Assembly (NCBI GenBank): GCA_003427395.1
Contig: BFEA01000334.1
Location: 146,782 to 168,149, forward strand
Reading direction: 5' to 3'
DNA length: 21,368 nucleotides
Source of the DNA: Chara braunii
Taxonomy: Eukaryota > Streptophyta > Charophyceae > Charales > Characeae
Shown: positions 9,401 to 18,600 of the stretch, one piece after another
How the letters are laid out: each line of letters begins with the position of its first letter
How positions within the stretch are numbered: position 1 is the first letter of the stretch
The notes under the pieces: generated by a model
Told to the model about the DNA's origin: nothing
The model's database searches: none
The model's input: the letters and a program-made list of their open reading frames with translations, nothing else
Program-made: the position numbers and the translations under genes

Positions 9401-10465
9401 CAGGCCTACTGTCCACTCATGCCAGGGGCCAGATGGTCAGCACTGCATCGTCAGGATGAACTGGATACACAACTNCCTGCATCTCTTTTAACCAGAGTTA
9501 GGGTGGTGGGCAACCAGAAAGATGGGTTTTTCCATTATGAACCCACCACCCCACTGCAGTGCCTCCTGTTTGACCCGTCGGAATGGGAGTGGGAATGGGG
9601 GAATTCCCAAAAGATGTCCCTACATCAATATTCAGTAAAGAGAGGATATAGAGCGGCNCGTAAACCGATCACAACCTTGGACCGAATTATCAAACGATGG
9701 GAGCGAGACTCCCCCCTCAAAGCTCAGGACTTTAACCTCTTCCGGTGGTCCGCACTCTCCCACATTCGTCCAACGAGCCACAGGGCCCTGCAGTGGCAAA
9801 TCACGCACAGATGTTTGCCCACTCCAGACTGGATCACATCACGAACGGACCTAGAAGAAAAANGCCTACTGTCTCCACTGTGCCAGTACTGCTCCCGCAC
9901 GCGGCCCAACAGAAGAGCCACGTTAGAACACTGCCTGCTGGACTGCCCAATGGTGCTCCAATTATGGAGATGGTGGGATGCAGCGTGGCATCATCTCACA
10001 GATTNCCACCTCCCGTGGGGAGTGGCCACCATCCTGCTAAAGGNCACTCCAGCCGACGCAGGAGAATGGACCCCGTTCAAAGCTAATCTATTTGCGTACT
10101 CCAGACTCACCGTGCTGATGGCAACATGGAGGATGCGTTGCTCCTACNAGAGAAAACAACATAACTATGGCTACATGCAAGCTCGATCCACAATCATTGA
10201 CACCATCACGGCAAACACTCAGGCAGCACATCAAGATATGCAGACCAGAATAACAGACCAACCAGACTTACAAAAACGGCAAGAACTCCGAACCTCCTTT
10301 ATGGAGACATGGACCGATCCAAATCACAGACTCTGCACTCTCAATGACGATAACACACTTACATGGCACCCCTGGCTTCAGACAGAAGCGGCATGGGAAC
10401 GTCTGCCAACGCAGCATTTCCAAATCATCTACCAACCAACAGACTTTATTCTCATGAGTGACTGA
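6422..10465 (+). pseudogene. LINE B ORF2: partial endonuclease, RT and zf-RVT region, broken by three stops
   Basis: A single frame runs from 6422 to the TGA at 10463-10465. It is interrupted by TGA 6545-6547, TAA 6845-6847 and TAG 7214-7216. It opens in the middle of an APE-type endonuclease: WCGDFNCTLDPLLDR, then SRIDLILLSETL and a DHR equivalent of the SDH motif. The first part (SWNVRG and the catalytic Glu) is missing. From 7223 the RT is open for 1080 codons: TPGLDSFPKEFW, GDKSEVRNYRPITLLPVPYK, LFIDFEKSYDHVDW, RSVRQGDPIAPMLF, and FA[N]D at residues 321-324, where an N makes one catalytic residue unreadable (GAN, so Asp or Glu). The C-terminus has C887-x2-C890, H903-x4-C908 and the following LWRWW. 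Intact proteins nick DNA and reverse-transcribe element RNA. This copy is inactive but RT-complete. Confidence 0.88.
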
Positions 10466-10995
10466 GATCTCTTTGCTATCCTGACTGGAGCCCACCCTCC
10501 CATCCTTCCCCTCCCTGCCTGACAACCCGCCCCTACCACGCACACCCCCGCTTCTGAAACTCCCCCACTTCGCACACCCCAACCTCTGAAACACCCCACC
10601 ATCGCCCCCTTACCCCTCAGTCACTCAAGCCGGCCGGGGANAGTCTCTACCTCTATCTTCTGCATTGGAGCCAGAGAAGCAGAGATCTGCTGCAATAGAG
10701 AAATGAGCTTCATCACACTCGTCTTACAGCATTCACAATGACTACAGCCACAGTCACAAGTACAAGAAACAATGTGAACATATCCCCAAAGGGAGAGGAG
10801 AGGCTCCCGCAGGGCCTGCATAACATCTCATTTACTCATCTACTGTACATTAGCTGAGAAACAAGGACAAGGATTGCCCTGCGGATAACGCATACAGACA
10901 GACAGGGATACATATGTACCATAGGACAGAACTTGCATCAAGTTGCATATGCATGTACGATACATATACCTCTCTGGATACCACAACTTTGTACA
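10466..10995 (+). other. LINE B 3' untranslated region (probable)
   Basis: 530 bp without coding signal lie between the LINE B stop and the next hairpin module. The first half is C-rich with repeated CTTCTGAAAC/CCTCTGAAAC-like phrases. The second half is AT-richer and has no recognisable gene. Continuity with LINE B is inferred from position only. Confidence 0.45.
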
Positions 10996-10997
10996 TT

Positions 10998-11139
10998 GGG
11001 ACGCTGGGCCCGCTTCCCAGCAGGTGCTGCTCCCCACCAATAGATGGAGCCCTGCCCGGAACAGCTTGAGACGACTGCTCCTACCAGCGCCTCAAGCTGC
11101 CCCGTGGCTGTGTTTTGGTTTAAAAAAAAAAAAAAAAAA
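10998..11139 (+). mobile_element. SINE-like three-hairpin module with poly-A (LINE B 3' end or independent insertion)
   Basis: Starts GGGACGCTGG at 10998. Hairpin 1 is GCTGGG 11003-11008 with CCCAGC 11016-11021. Against the 5719 and 12131 copies this is a compensatory A-T to G-C change at the sixth pair. Hairpin 2 is GCTCC 11029-11033 with GGAGC 11046-11050. Hairpin 3 is a perfect 9-bp stem, CAGCTTGAG 11062-11070 with CTCAAGCTG 11091-11099, unrelated in sequence to hairpin 3 at 5786. An 18-nt poly-A follows GGTTT at 11122-11139. No target-site duplication was found. Confidence 0.75.
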
Positions 11140-11229
11140 AGAACAGAGAATGATAACTCGTTAATGAAGGGACAACGAAAGAAGAGAAAATTCAGAAATA
11201 AAATTTGAAAACCTAATATTGATGGTACT

Positions 11230-11409
11230 CAGGCCCCTGAGCTGTGGTCCCATTAGCAAAGAGCATAGGATTGAATGCCTGAATCTGGACGTGTTTGAGG
11301 ACAGGAGCAGGAAATAGAGATAGAACTGGTTTTCTGTATCTCTGCATAAAACATAGCCAGATTCAGGATTTTTATCCTATCCCCTTTGCTAGTGGGACCA
11401 CGGCCCTGA
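11230..11409. mobile_element. Foldback (MITE-like) element with ~85-bp imperfect inverted arms
   Basis: The left arm CAGGCCCCTGAGCTGTGGTC... and the reverse complement of the right arm CAGGGCCGTGGTCCCACTAG... align through GTGGTCCCAYTAGCAAAG, the ATAGGAT block, CCTGAATCTGG and on to about 11320. Nearly the whole 180 bp can fold back. The CAGGGCC-like tip resembles hAT termini, but I found no 8-bp duplication in the flanks. It carries no transposase and would be mobilised in trans if it is a DNA transposon. Confidence 0.6.
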
Positions 11410-11865
11410 TAATGATGATTAACAGCGCCTTGATGATGACCATGATGGTAGTGATTTTCCTTTCTTCTTTTGCTTGTCAAATTTCAGCCCCTACTGAACC
11501 AGTTGGGACAGTGGGTGGGAAAAAAAAAAGAAGGAAAAAAAAAAGGACAGTGGGTGGCACCTAACCACTACTTGTGACTGGCCCATCGAAGAAGCTCTGT
11601 CCTGATGCTACCGGCTGACCCCTGGCTGGTATCGCCCACCTGCTGTAGCAGGTATAGCACCTGTTGGTGGGTGCAGCTCCCGCATGTTCCCTCGGTGGAG
11701 GCTTGAGCATGGATGTGGCTGCTACTATAATGACAATAAAAAAGGCCTGAAAGGCCCTCCTGTCCAGATTTGACACGTATTTGAATTGGTTGGGCTTCAA
11801 AGAATTAAAAAAAAAAACAAAAAAAAAAACGCTACTTCACTTGTCCATGTGCTGTCCGCCAGTTT
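11410..11865. other. Non-coding spacer with A-rich runs and small inverted repeats
   Basis: Contains A-rich runs at 11520-11545 and 11807-11829 and an inverted repeat ACCTGCT-GT-AGCAGGT at 11638-11653 within a Cys/Thr-codon-poor, non-coding stretch. No gene or known repeat was recognised. The A-runs may be old retroposon tails. Confidence 0.35.
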
Positions 11866-11907
11866 TCATTTTTATTTTTATTTTTATTATTTTTATTTTT
11901 ATTATTG

Positions 11908-11969
<62 letters not shown>

Positions 11970-11971
11970 TT
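11866..11971. repeat. T-rich microsatellite: (ATTTTT)n grading into (ATT)n
   Basis: An ATTTTT-type repeat passes through ATTGTTGTT into an uninterrupted (ATT)n run ending at ATTTTAGAC. Overlapping open frames of Tyr, Ile or Phe repeats come only from this array. Confidence 0.9.
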
Positions 11972-12130
11972 AGACTACGTTTCCGGTTCATACAGACAGG
12001 CAGGCAGGGATCATGGGATTGGTTACGAGAGGTCTGTTTCTACTGTTTGTATATATGATTCCTTCCAATGGACTCCCCCCTCCATCCTCTTCATCCCCCC
12101 GTCAACCTCCCCAACTAACAAATGATTGAT

Positions 12131-12293
12131 GGACGCTGGACCCGGTTTCCAGCAGGTGTCGCTCCCCACCAACATATGGAGCAACCCGACAGGCAAAGCC
12201 TCAATTCCGGTGGTTCTCTTACCACAACTGGGATAGAGGCCTTGGAGAAGTTCTTTTCTTTATAAAAAAAAATTAAAAAAAAAAAAAACAAAA
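12131..12293 (+). mobile_element. SINE-like module flanked by a perfect 17-bp target-site duplication
   Basis: The direct repeat AACAAATGATTGATGGA occurs at 12117-12133 and again at 12294-12310, exactly bounding this element (the GGA can be shared with its start). The body begins GGACGCTGGACC. Hairpin 1 is GCTGGA 12135-12140 with TCCAGC 12148-12153. Hairpin 2 is GCTCC 12161-12165 with GGAGC 12178-12182. Hairpin 3 is GCCTC 12198-12202 with GAGGC 12236-12240, then ATTCC/GGGAT (one T-G) and GTGG/CCAC around a TTCTCTTA loop. An A-rich tail starts at about 12263. The duplication and tail show target-primed reverse transcription of a short RNA. There is no coding capacity. Confidence 0.88.
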
Positions 12294-12395
12294 AACAAAT
12301 GATTGATGGAGGATTTACGATGTTGGAAATCCACTGACTGCTGCATTGTTGCGAGGCACCAGCTTTCTCAAGTTGTGTCATAGACTTTCAAATTC

Positions 12396-12531
12396 CATTC
12401 ATTTTATTTATTTTTATTTTTATTTTTTATTTTTTACTTTTTATTTTGTATTTTTTTTAAACAAAGACCCGTTGAGCAAGGCCTCTATCCCAGTGGTAGT
12501 AAGAGAACCGCCGGAATTTCTCTATGTGGAA
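12396..12531 (-). mobile_element. SINE-like module fragment, minus strand
   Basis: On the minus strand, 12531 to about 12465 reads AATTCCGGCGGTTCTCTTAC and ACTGGGATAGAGGCCTTG, matching the hairpin 3 half of the 12131 copy. It then runs into an A-rich tail made of AAAAT-type units (12396-12462 as T-rich on the plus strand). The first two hairpins are absent, so it is a 5'-truncated copy. Confidence 0.7.
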
Positions 12532-12549
12532 GGGCAGTTAAGTTCATGG

Positions 12550-12562
12550 TTTTTTTTTTTTT

Positions 12563-12593
<31 letters not shown>

Positions 12594-12598
12594 GGGGG
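12550..12598. repeat. Poly-T (23) abutting poly-G (26)
   Basis: An uninterrupted run of 23 T at 12550-12572 is followed directly by 26 G at 12573-12598. The G run could form G-quadruplexes. A junction of two long homopolymers is also a common assembly or sequencing artefact, so its exact length is not reliable. Confidence 0.85.
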
Positions 12599-12609
12599 TA
12601 ACAATGCGG

Positions 12610-12795
12610 GACTCACAAAAACGAATTATATATAATTGCACTATATATGGAGCAAGGTACAGGTTGCAATTGGAGTTTGGGCACCCTACCTGGCCACAAA
12701 GCTGGGATGTATACATTGCCTGAACTGTGAACTGCAATTGCAAACTCTATCTTGGCCCATAGTGCAATTACATATAACTCGTTTTTGTAACTCCT
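12610..12795. mobile_element. Short terminal-inverted-repeat (MITE-like) element
   Basis: The 30-nt arm at 12615-12644, beginning ACAAAAACGAATTATATA, is repeated inverted at 12759-12788 with 28 of 30 matches. Weaker matching continues inward (TTGCAATTG in both arms). The total is about 175-185 bp with no coding content. Flanks carry ACTC on the left and, one base away, on the right; this is too weak to call a target duplication. Confidence 0.65.
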
Positions 12796-12883
12796 GAGTG
12801 GTTTTCCCCTTTTTTTTTTTTGTGAAAGATACAAAAAGGGAAGTGCCACAAAAAAAAAAAAAAAAAGTACCTTTTCCCACTTG

Positions 12884-13030
12884 AGCAGCCCGACCGATAA
12901 ACCCTCAATCCTNGNGGTTCTCTCACCACCACCGAGATAGAGGGCTTATGAAGGGGTGTTTCTTCAAATAAAAAATAAAATAAAACTAATAATAAAAATA
13001 CAAATACAAATGAAAATAAAAATAAAAATA
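12884..13030 (+). mobile_element. SINE-like module, 5'-truncated, with AAAAT-type tail
   Basis: It starts within hairpin 2 (GAGCAGCCCGACCG) and continues through hairpin 3: CCCTC 12902-12906 with GAGGG 12940-12944, and ATC 12908-12910 with GAT 12936-12938. Against the 12131 copy (GCCTC/GAGGC) the outer pair has changed on both sides (G-C to C-G). An A-rich tail with AAAAT and AAAAC units runs from about 12967 to 13030. Two Ns fall inside the hairpin. Confidence 0.72.
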
Positions 13031-13557
13031 TTACGGCTGCATTATTTTGGGGGTCCGGTACGGGACAGAAATGGCTGGTGGCGCCAGCCAAAATGAGGCC
13101 CGCATCGTTTCGTTTTTTTTTTGGGCGTGCACGGCAAATTTAGGCTCGGCATCATTGGAATTAGGTTTATGGTTATTGATAGTGACGTGGAAATTGCTGA
13201 GCTTGTGTAACAAGATATGCCATGTTGGCTCTTCAGCTGATTTTGACGAAGTGGAAAGAGGATGGTGTGTGGTGTAGTGAGTCAAGTTTGGTTATGCTTT
13301 GGGCTGACTCATCGATGTGAATGGAAAATTGGATAGTGATTGTGCGTGGTGTTGACAGCTAGGTTTTCGTAGCCCCCCGGATACAACTTACTGAAATTGA
13401 AAACTGAAAGACGCTGGGGTGTTGTGCTGAAGGGTAGGCCTTGTCGACCCCACAGGGGACGTCTGAATCAAGATGCCAGTGTGGAGATATGAGTGGCGCG
13501 AAGCTTCACCTTCGTTATTTTAGATAGAGATACGAGCCAGTCAATAGTCAGTCGTCA
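13031..13557 (+). other. Region upstream of LINE C, probably part of its 5' UTR
   Basis: No coding frame with recognisable motifs is present. A perfect 7-bp hairpin TGGCTGG-TGGCG-CCAGCCA lies at 13072-13090. The true 5' end of LINE C could not be placed, because I found no duplication matching the sequence after its poly-A. Confidence 0.35.
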
Positions 13558-13631
13558 GTAGAAGCTGTGGAGTTGATTGACGGAAGTCGAACTTGTAGAA
13601 GTTGTGGAGTGGGTTGACGGAAGTCGAGTTT
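13558..13631 (+). repeat. Two tandem 37-bp units just upstream of LINE C ORF1
   Basis: Units 13558-13594 and 13595-13631 are head to tail, with 32 of 37 positions identical by my count (both contain TTGACGGAAGTCGA). They end 49 bp before the ORF1 start. Tandem 5'-UTR monomers serve as promoters in some LINEs; that role here is inference. Confidence 0.8.
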
Positions 13632-13680
13632 GATTGTATTGGATAGACTGTAATAAGTTGCTAATTGGATAAAATCAACA

Positions 13681-15612
13681 ATGGATTCGCGAAGGGAACA
13701 ACTGTGTGAAATGGTCCGGTCTTGCTTCATCACCGGGAAAGAGGACCCGAATACGGCGGAACAATACATAGCTACTACTAGGGATGTGTTGAATGACACA
13801 GTCGTTGTTGACATAGACCCCAGGGCCGCGGAAGTTACGGTTGGATATCTGCGTAGGCATGGAGTGTTGGTGGTGTTCCAGGGATTGGATGCAGGAGTGC
13901 CGTTCGCAAAAAAAGAAGAGTGGATGAGAGCAATTGAATCGGGTTGGGATTTCACCATGGTGCAAGGACAGAAAGGGCGGCTAAGACCAGAAGGAGCCAA
14001 TATGATTTCCTATCTGGCAGTCAATCATGTGTTGCGAGATTGGCTAATCGATACTGTTCAACGTGAAGAGAAAGCAGTGGTGGGAGGTAAGCCGTGTAAG
14101 GTGCTTTATAAACAATGGGCGACCCCGGCAGAGCAGGCCAAGGCAAGGGAAGATCTGCAGGCCCAAAGATTCTGGATCAGGGTCTTGAGAGTTCCCTTCT
14201 TGGCCATGCCCTTCTTGGAAGCCGCAGTTAAAAAAGAGTACGGTCAGGTTCAAAAAGCTTATCCTCCAGAGAGAAATCAGGCAACACCTAGACTTGTGAA
14301 CCGTAGATTTGACCTTCACCCGAGGGCAAAATCGAAAGTCACCAAATATCTTAAATTTTGTTCACCCCAGGGATGGCACAATGTGGAAGTAGTTACACAA
14401 GATTCTCCGTGGTGTCATGATTGTCGATGGTATGGCCACAAGTCGGGTGAACAGTCTTGTCCAAAAAAAGGAGCAGGGATGGGGTCTGTGAAGCCAAGTG
14501 GCAACGCAGGTGCCCCATCAGCATCTGGGATTGGAATGGGATCAGGGGGATTACCAGTCAGTGCTGGAATCCCATCATCGTCAGGTCAAGTTCAGAACAA
14601 ACTGCCTGGCTCTAATGCCTCCACCTCGATGGGGGTCTCTGCACTTTCGGCCACGATGAGTACAGCCACAGTTTCAGTGAGTCTGGCAGCGGGATCCTCG
14701 GGAACAGGCCCTTTGATGGGGCTAATGTCTGTGGACCCTGCAAACGCCACAGTCGTCACAACGGTTGGAACAGCAAATTTGATAGCACAAGGACTAACCG
14801 TTGAACCAGGACAGACAGTGATGCAACAACAGGCGACGCCGGGACCGGAAATACGCATGACTCAGCAAAAAGAGTCGGCCTCGAGTACAAAGAAAAAAAT
14901 CCTTTCTGGGGGACCGAAAACGATAGGCCATAAACCGTATCAGCGTCACGGAGGAGTTCGGAAATCAGATGACAGAGTTGTCACATGGGCTGATATGGTG
15001 GATGGAGATGATGAATTGGGAGATGGAGAACTCCAACCCCATGTCCAAGAACAAAACGAACAGATAGTCCAGCGAGCGGAAGTGTTTCAGGGCTCAATCA
15101 AAGAAGCTATTGCAGCGGGACAACCTTGGGTTGTCGTTCCTTTAGTTTTTCTGGCGGTGGAGGGGGATCTGCAGCTCATGACTGCATTCTCAGCAGAAGG
15201 AGCTCTTTCTATCCCGCACTTTGAGATGCACATGGAACCGACAGTTGAAACTGTATTGGCGGAAGTCCAAAAGTGGTTGGCTTCGGCCTACAGAGTGAGA
15301 CCCTACCCTGCCATGGAATGGGTTAGGCTCACACCCACAAATGCTCAAGGCCGGACAGATATTCTTTGCTTTCCAATTATAGATGCAATTGTCAACCCTG
15401 CTGCAAAGGGAGTTGCTCCGCTGACTGGATTAAGATGGATATCGCTGCAGCTGTTCATGAACCCCGGGGGACAGACAGCGATTGATACCAGAGTGTATGA
15501 TTGTTGGAATGCAGCACTATTAACGCAAGTGGACTCACATATTCCATGGCACAAAAGCATCTTCTCCAACCACTTCTTGATGCTGAAATGTGCAGACTGG
15601 ACCGACATGTGA
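13681..15612 (+). CDS. LINE C ORF1: nucleic-acid-binding protein with zinc knuckle, 643 aa, intact
   Basis: The frame is uninterrupted and starts in a strong context (AACAATGG). Residues about 130-235 resemble the region before the knuckle of plant LINE ORF1 proteins (DUF4283-like): YKQWATPAEQ, FWIRVLRVPFLAMPFLEAA, RRFDLHPRAKSKVTKYL. A knuckle follows, C245-x2-C248-x4-H253-x6-C260, with six rather than the usual four residues before the last Cys. Residues about 265-400 are Ser/Gly/Ala/Thr-rich and likely disordered. A basic patch with KKK and RKSDDRVVTWADMVDGDDE lies near 400-445. About 480-643 is a non-repetitive, probably folded C-terminal segment that I do not recognise. ORF1 proteins coat LINE RNA and act as chaperones; the role of the C-terminal segment is unknown. 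ORF2 starts 4 bp after the stop. Confidence 0.85.
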   Translation: MDSRREQLCEMVRSCFITGKEDPNTAEQYIATTRDVLNDTVVVDIDPRAAEVTVGYLRRHGVLVVFQGLDAGVPFAKKEEWMRAIESGWDFTMVQGQKGRLRPEGANMISYLAVNHVLRDWLIDTVQREEKAVVGGKPCKVLYKQWATPAEQAKAREDLQAQRFWIRVLRVPFLAMPFLEAAVKKEYGQVQKAYPPERNQATPRLVNRRFDLHPRAKSKVTKYLKFCSPQGWHNVEVVTQDSPWCHDCRWYGHKSGEQSCPKKGAGMGSVKPSGNAGAPSASGIGMGSGGLPVSAGIPSSSGQVQNKLPGSNASTSMGVSALSATMSTATVSVSLAAGSSGTGPLMGLMSVDPANATVVTTVGTANLIAQGLTVEPGQTVMQQQATPGPEIRMTQQKESASSTKKKILSGGPKTIGHKPYQRHGGVRKSDDRVVTWADMVDGDDELGDGELQPHVQEQNEQIVQRAEVFQGSIKEAIAAGQPWVVVPLVFLAVEGDLQLMTAFSAEGALSIPHFEMHMEPTVETVLAEVQKWLASAYRVRPYPAMEWVRLTPTNAQGRTDILCFPIIDAIVNPAAKGVAPLTGLRWISLQLFMNPGGQTAIDTRVYDCWNAALLTQVDSHIPWHKSIFSNHFLMLKCADWTDM

Positions 15613-15616
15613 AATC

Positions 15617-18600
15617 ATGGATAGAATCAGGCTGGTCTCATGGAATGTAAGAGGACTGGGTTCAAGAAGAGTGGCAACAAAAAGATCTTTGATTAAGTCT
15701 CTTGCAAAAAATAAAGGAATACATATTATTTTGTTACAAAAGACTAAATTGAATGATACGGCGATTGCGGAGCAAATGGGCTGGTGGCTGGGAGAACAAT
15801 TTTGGGCTCCAGCTCAAGGAACCAGGGGAGGAGTTGCGATACTCATAACCAGAACAGCGCCATTTCAGGTCACAGACCATTGCGCTGACCCGTTTGGAAG
15901 ATGGGTGTGGGTGAGATTAACAGTAGCACAGGAACAGTGGGCGATCTTTAATATTTACGCCCCTGTTTCACAAGCAGAGAGAGCAGATATGTTTGCATCC
16001 TTACCATGGATGATACCAGGTGTAGACAATCTGATTCTAGGAGGGGACTGGAACACAACCCTAGTCCCAGGGGTGGATTCTATGAGACCGGGACCAGCTG
16101 GAAATGACGCAACACAACTCATGAACTTCACCTACTCGAACTGTTTTTCTGATACGTTTCGAGTTTTGCATCCCTTTGAAAAAGGCTTCACCTTTTTCGC
16201 AGCGGGAGCTCAGCACCAGCAATACTTGCCCCGAAGCCGTATTGACTTGTTCTTTACGTCGGACACTTTGTTGCCCAGATTATCGAAATGTTTCGTTGTA
16301 CCATACATAGGATCAGATCACTTACCGNTTTTTTTAGAATTCTTTCTTCGCATAAATGTNAGAATGGGTAGGGATAGGACTGTCTTGCCAGAATGGGTGG
16401 TGCAGACTGCAACTTTCTCTCAGTTTATGTATGAATTTTGGTCGAAATGGAAGACTGCTAAATGTNTGTTCTCCTCCCTGGCAGATTGGTTTCAGGGAGG
16501 GTTGAGAATAGTATTCCAGAGAGGGTTGCTCATCAAGAAGTCGNTTCTTTTGGCAAATAGAACAGAGCTACAAAATATTAATGACGAACTGGCAGAGGTA
16601 ATGAGGCTGGCTGCAGTGGCAAGTCAGCAGCAAGAAGAACATAATCTGATGACAAAGATGGACGAGATTAAGCAAAGGTGGACACTAAGAACTCAGCCAG
16701 CAATGAGGACTGCTATCCACAATAAAAGAATAGGTTGGCTGGTCAAAGGAGATCGTATGACCTCCTCCTTTTTCGCAGCTCATCGACCGCCGGTCCAAAA
16801 GCTGATGATATTGGCTATCAAGCACCCGTTTGATGCGCTGGAGCCTATGGCTGTCGAGACACATGCAATAGTCGCTAATGTATCTTTATTCTATGAAAGC
16901 CTGCTCACCTCGCAAGCGCAATGTACAGAACAGCAATTGCTCCACCAATTTCATGAACAGGTTTGGTCTAAAGTGGAGAGAAAACTGTCGAATCATCAAC
17001 GGCAATCGCTGGAGGACGATATAGTTATGCATGAGGTGGTTGAAGCAGTATCATCCTTGTCACTACACAAAGCTCCGGGGATTGACGGTCTGCCGGCGCA
17101 ATTCTTCAGAGGATTTTCGCTGCACTTACTTCCTGACTTGCTGACGATCCTCCAATCCGTTTGGAATGGAGCATCATTACCTGCTATAGCGCTGCAGGGG
17201 ATAATCACCTTCGCCTTCAAGAAAGGTGATAGAGCAGATATAGCGAACTATAGGCCGATAACCTTAATGCCAGTGCTATACAAAATTTTGTCCAAAGTAA
17301 TGACAGCTAGATTGCAGAAAGTGTTGCCGTCTCTCATCCACCAGACGCAGACAGGCTTTCTGCAGGGTAGACAGATCCTACATAATGTCATGATAGTTGA
17401 ACAGTTAGCAGAGCTAGTGGCAGCAGGAGAGGAAAGTTTAGCCATAGTACTGTTGGACTTGTCAAAGGCTTATGATAGGGTTAGCTGGGAATTTTTGCAG
17501 GCAGCACTGACCACATTTGGATTTGGACCGAAGTACAAACATGCGGTAGATAGTCTGTTGCAGAATGCAACCTCCCTTGTCTGTGTGAATGGAGTGCTGT
17601 CTGAGCCGATTCGATTGAGTCGGTCGGTCAGGCAGGGTTGTCCAGTGGCACCGTATCTCTACCTGTTGTATGTGGAAATAATGCACATTATGATTAGATC
17701 TAACCCGAAAATTCCAGGTTTTGTGCTGCCCTCTGGAAAGAGATTGAAGTCTGAAGCATTTGCGGATGACTCGGTGGCCTTTACACCTTTGAATGACCAA
17801 GCGTTCCTTGCACTAAGAGAAACTATAGATTTGTTCTGCCAGCTTTCACAGGCTAAGGTGAATTGGGATAAATCAGCTGTGCTGATACCCCCAGGGGAGC
17901 AGCCTCCACACAACTGGGGTCTTAGGATAGTGGCGCCTGGGATAGCAGAGAAGCTCTTGGGACATTATGTATCATTTGATCCACAGTTGGCTCAAGACCC
18001 GACACCATCAATAGCAGGATTGAAATCGGCACTGATGCCCTGGGTGAAGTATAAAGGTGTCAGCTTGTTTGGACGAGCAGCTGTTATCAATAACGCAGTA
18101 TTGTCCACTTTATGGTACCGCCGGGCCATACACCAGTTGGACAATCCAGCACTACAGACGATTCGTCATTTACTCACCCACTATTTGTGGAAGGAGGAGG
18201 TCAACGATGATAAATTTTTGCCAAAAATGGCATGGGCAACAATAACTCAACCGAAAAGGAATGGAGGATTAGCTATACTGGACCCCGAGCGTCAAATAGC
18301 AGCACTTCTTGCGAGATGGATTCCATGAACTGTGCTGCACAGCCCTTTAACACCATGGAGACAATTAGCAGAATTCTCCATTTTTTCTTGGTTAGAATGG
18401 ACAGATCTGCGTTGTCTGTGGTTGGCAATACTCAATCCTGACTACCAAAGAAAGAGATTGCCCTCTGGGATATGGGCTGGGATATTGAGAGCTTGGAGGA
18501 AGGTATGTCCAAAACTGCAAACCCCACCGCTGATTTATGAAAGACTGTTGACACAGCCGCTGTTCAATAATCCCTGTATTCTCAATCATGAAGGGCNACC

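Noticed and set aside
10998-11139. Hammerhead-type self-cleaving ribozyme in the hairpin module
   Set aside because: The conserved CTGATGA and GAAA core sequences are absent from all copies.
11786-12125. Tyr- or Ile-repeat open frames
   Set aside because: They are produced by the (ATT)n microsatellite.
12131-12293. tRNA-derived SINE head
   Set aside because: I found no acceptable A and B boxes or cloverleaf. The three hairpins do not match tRNA arm sizes, so the source RNA stays unknown.
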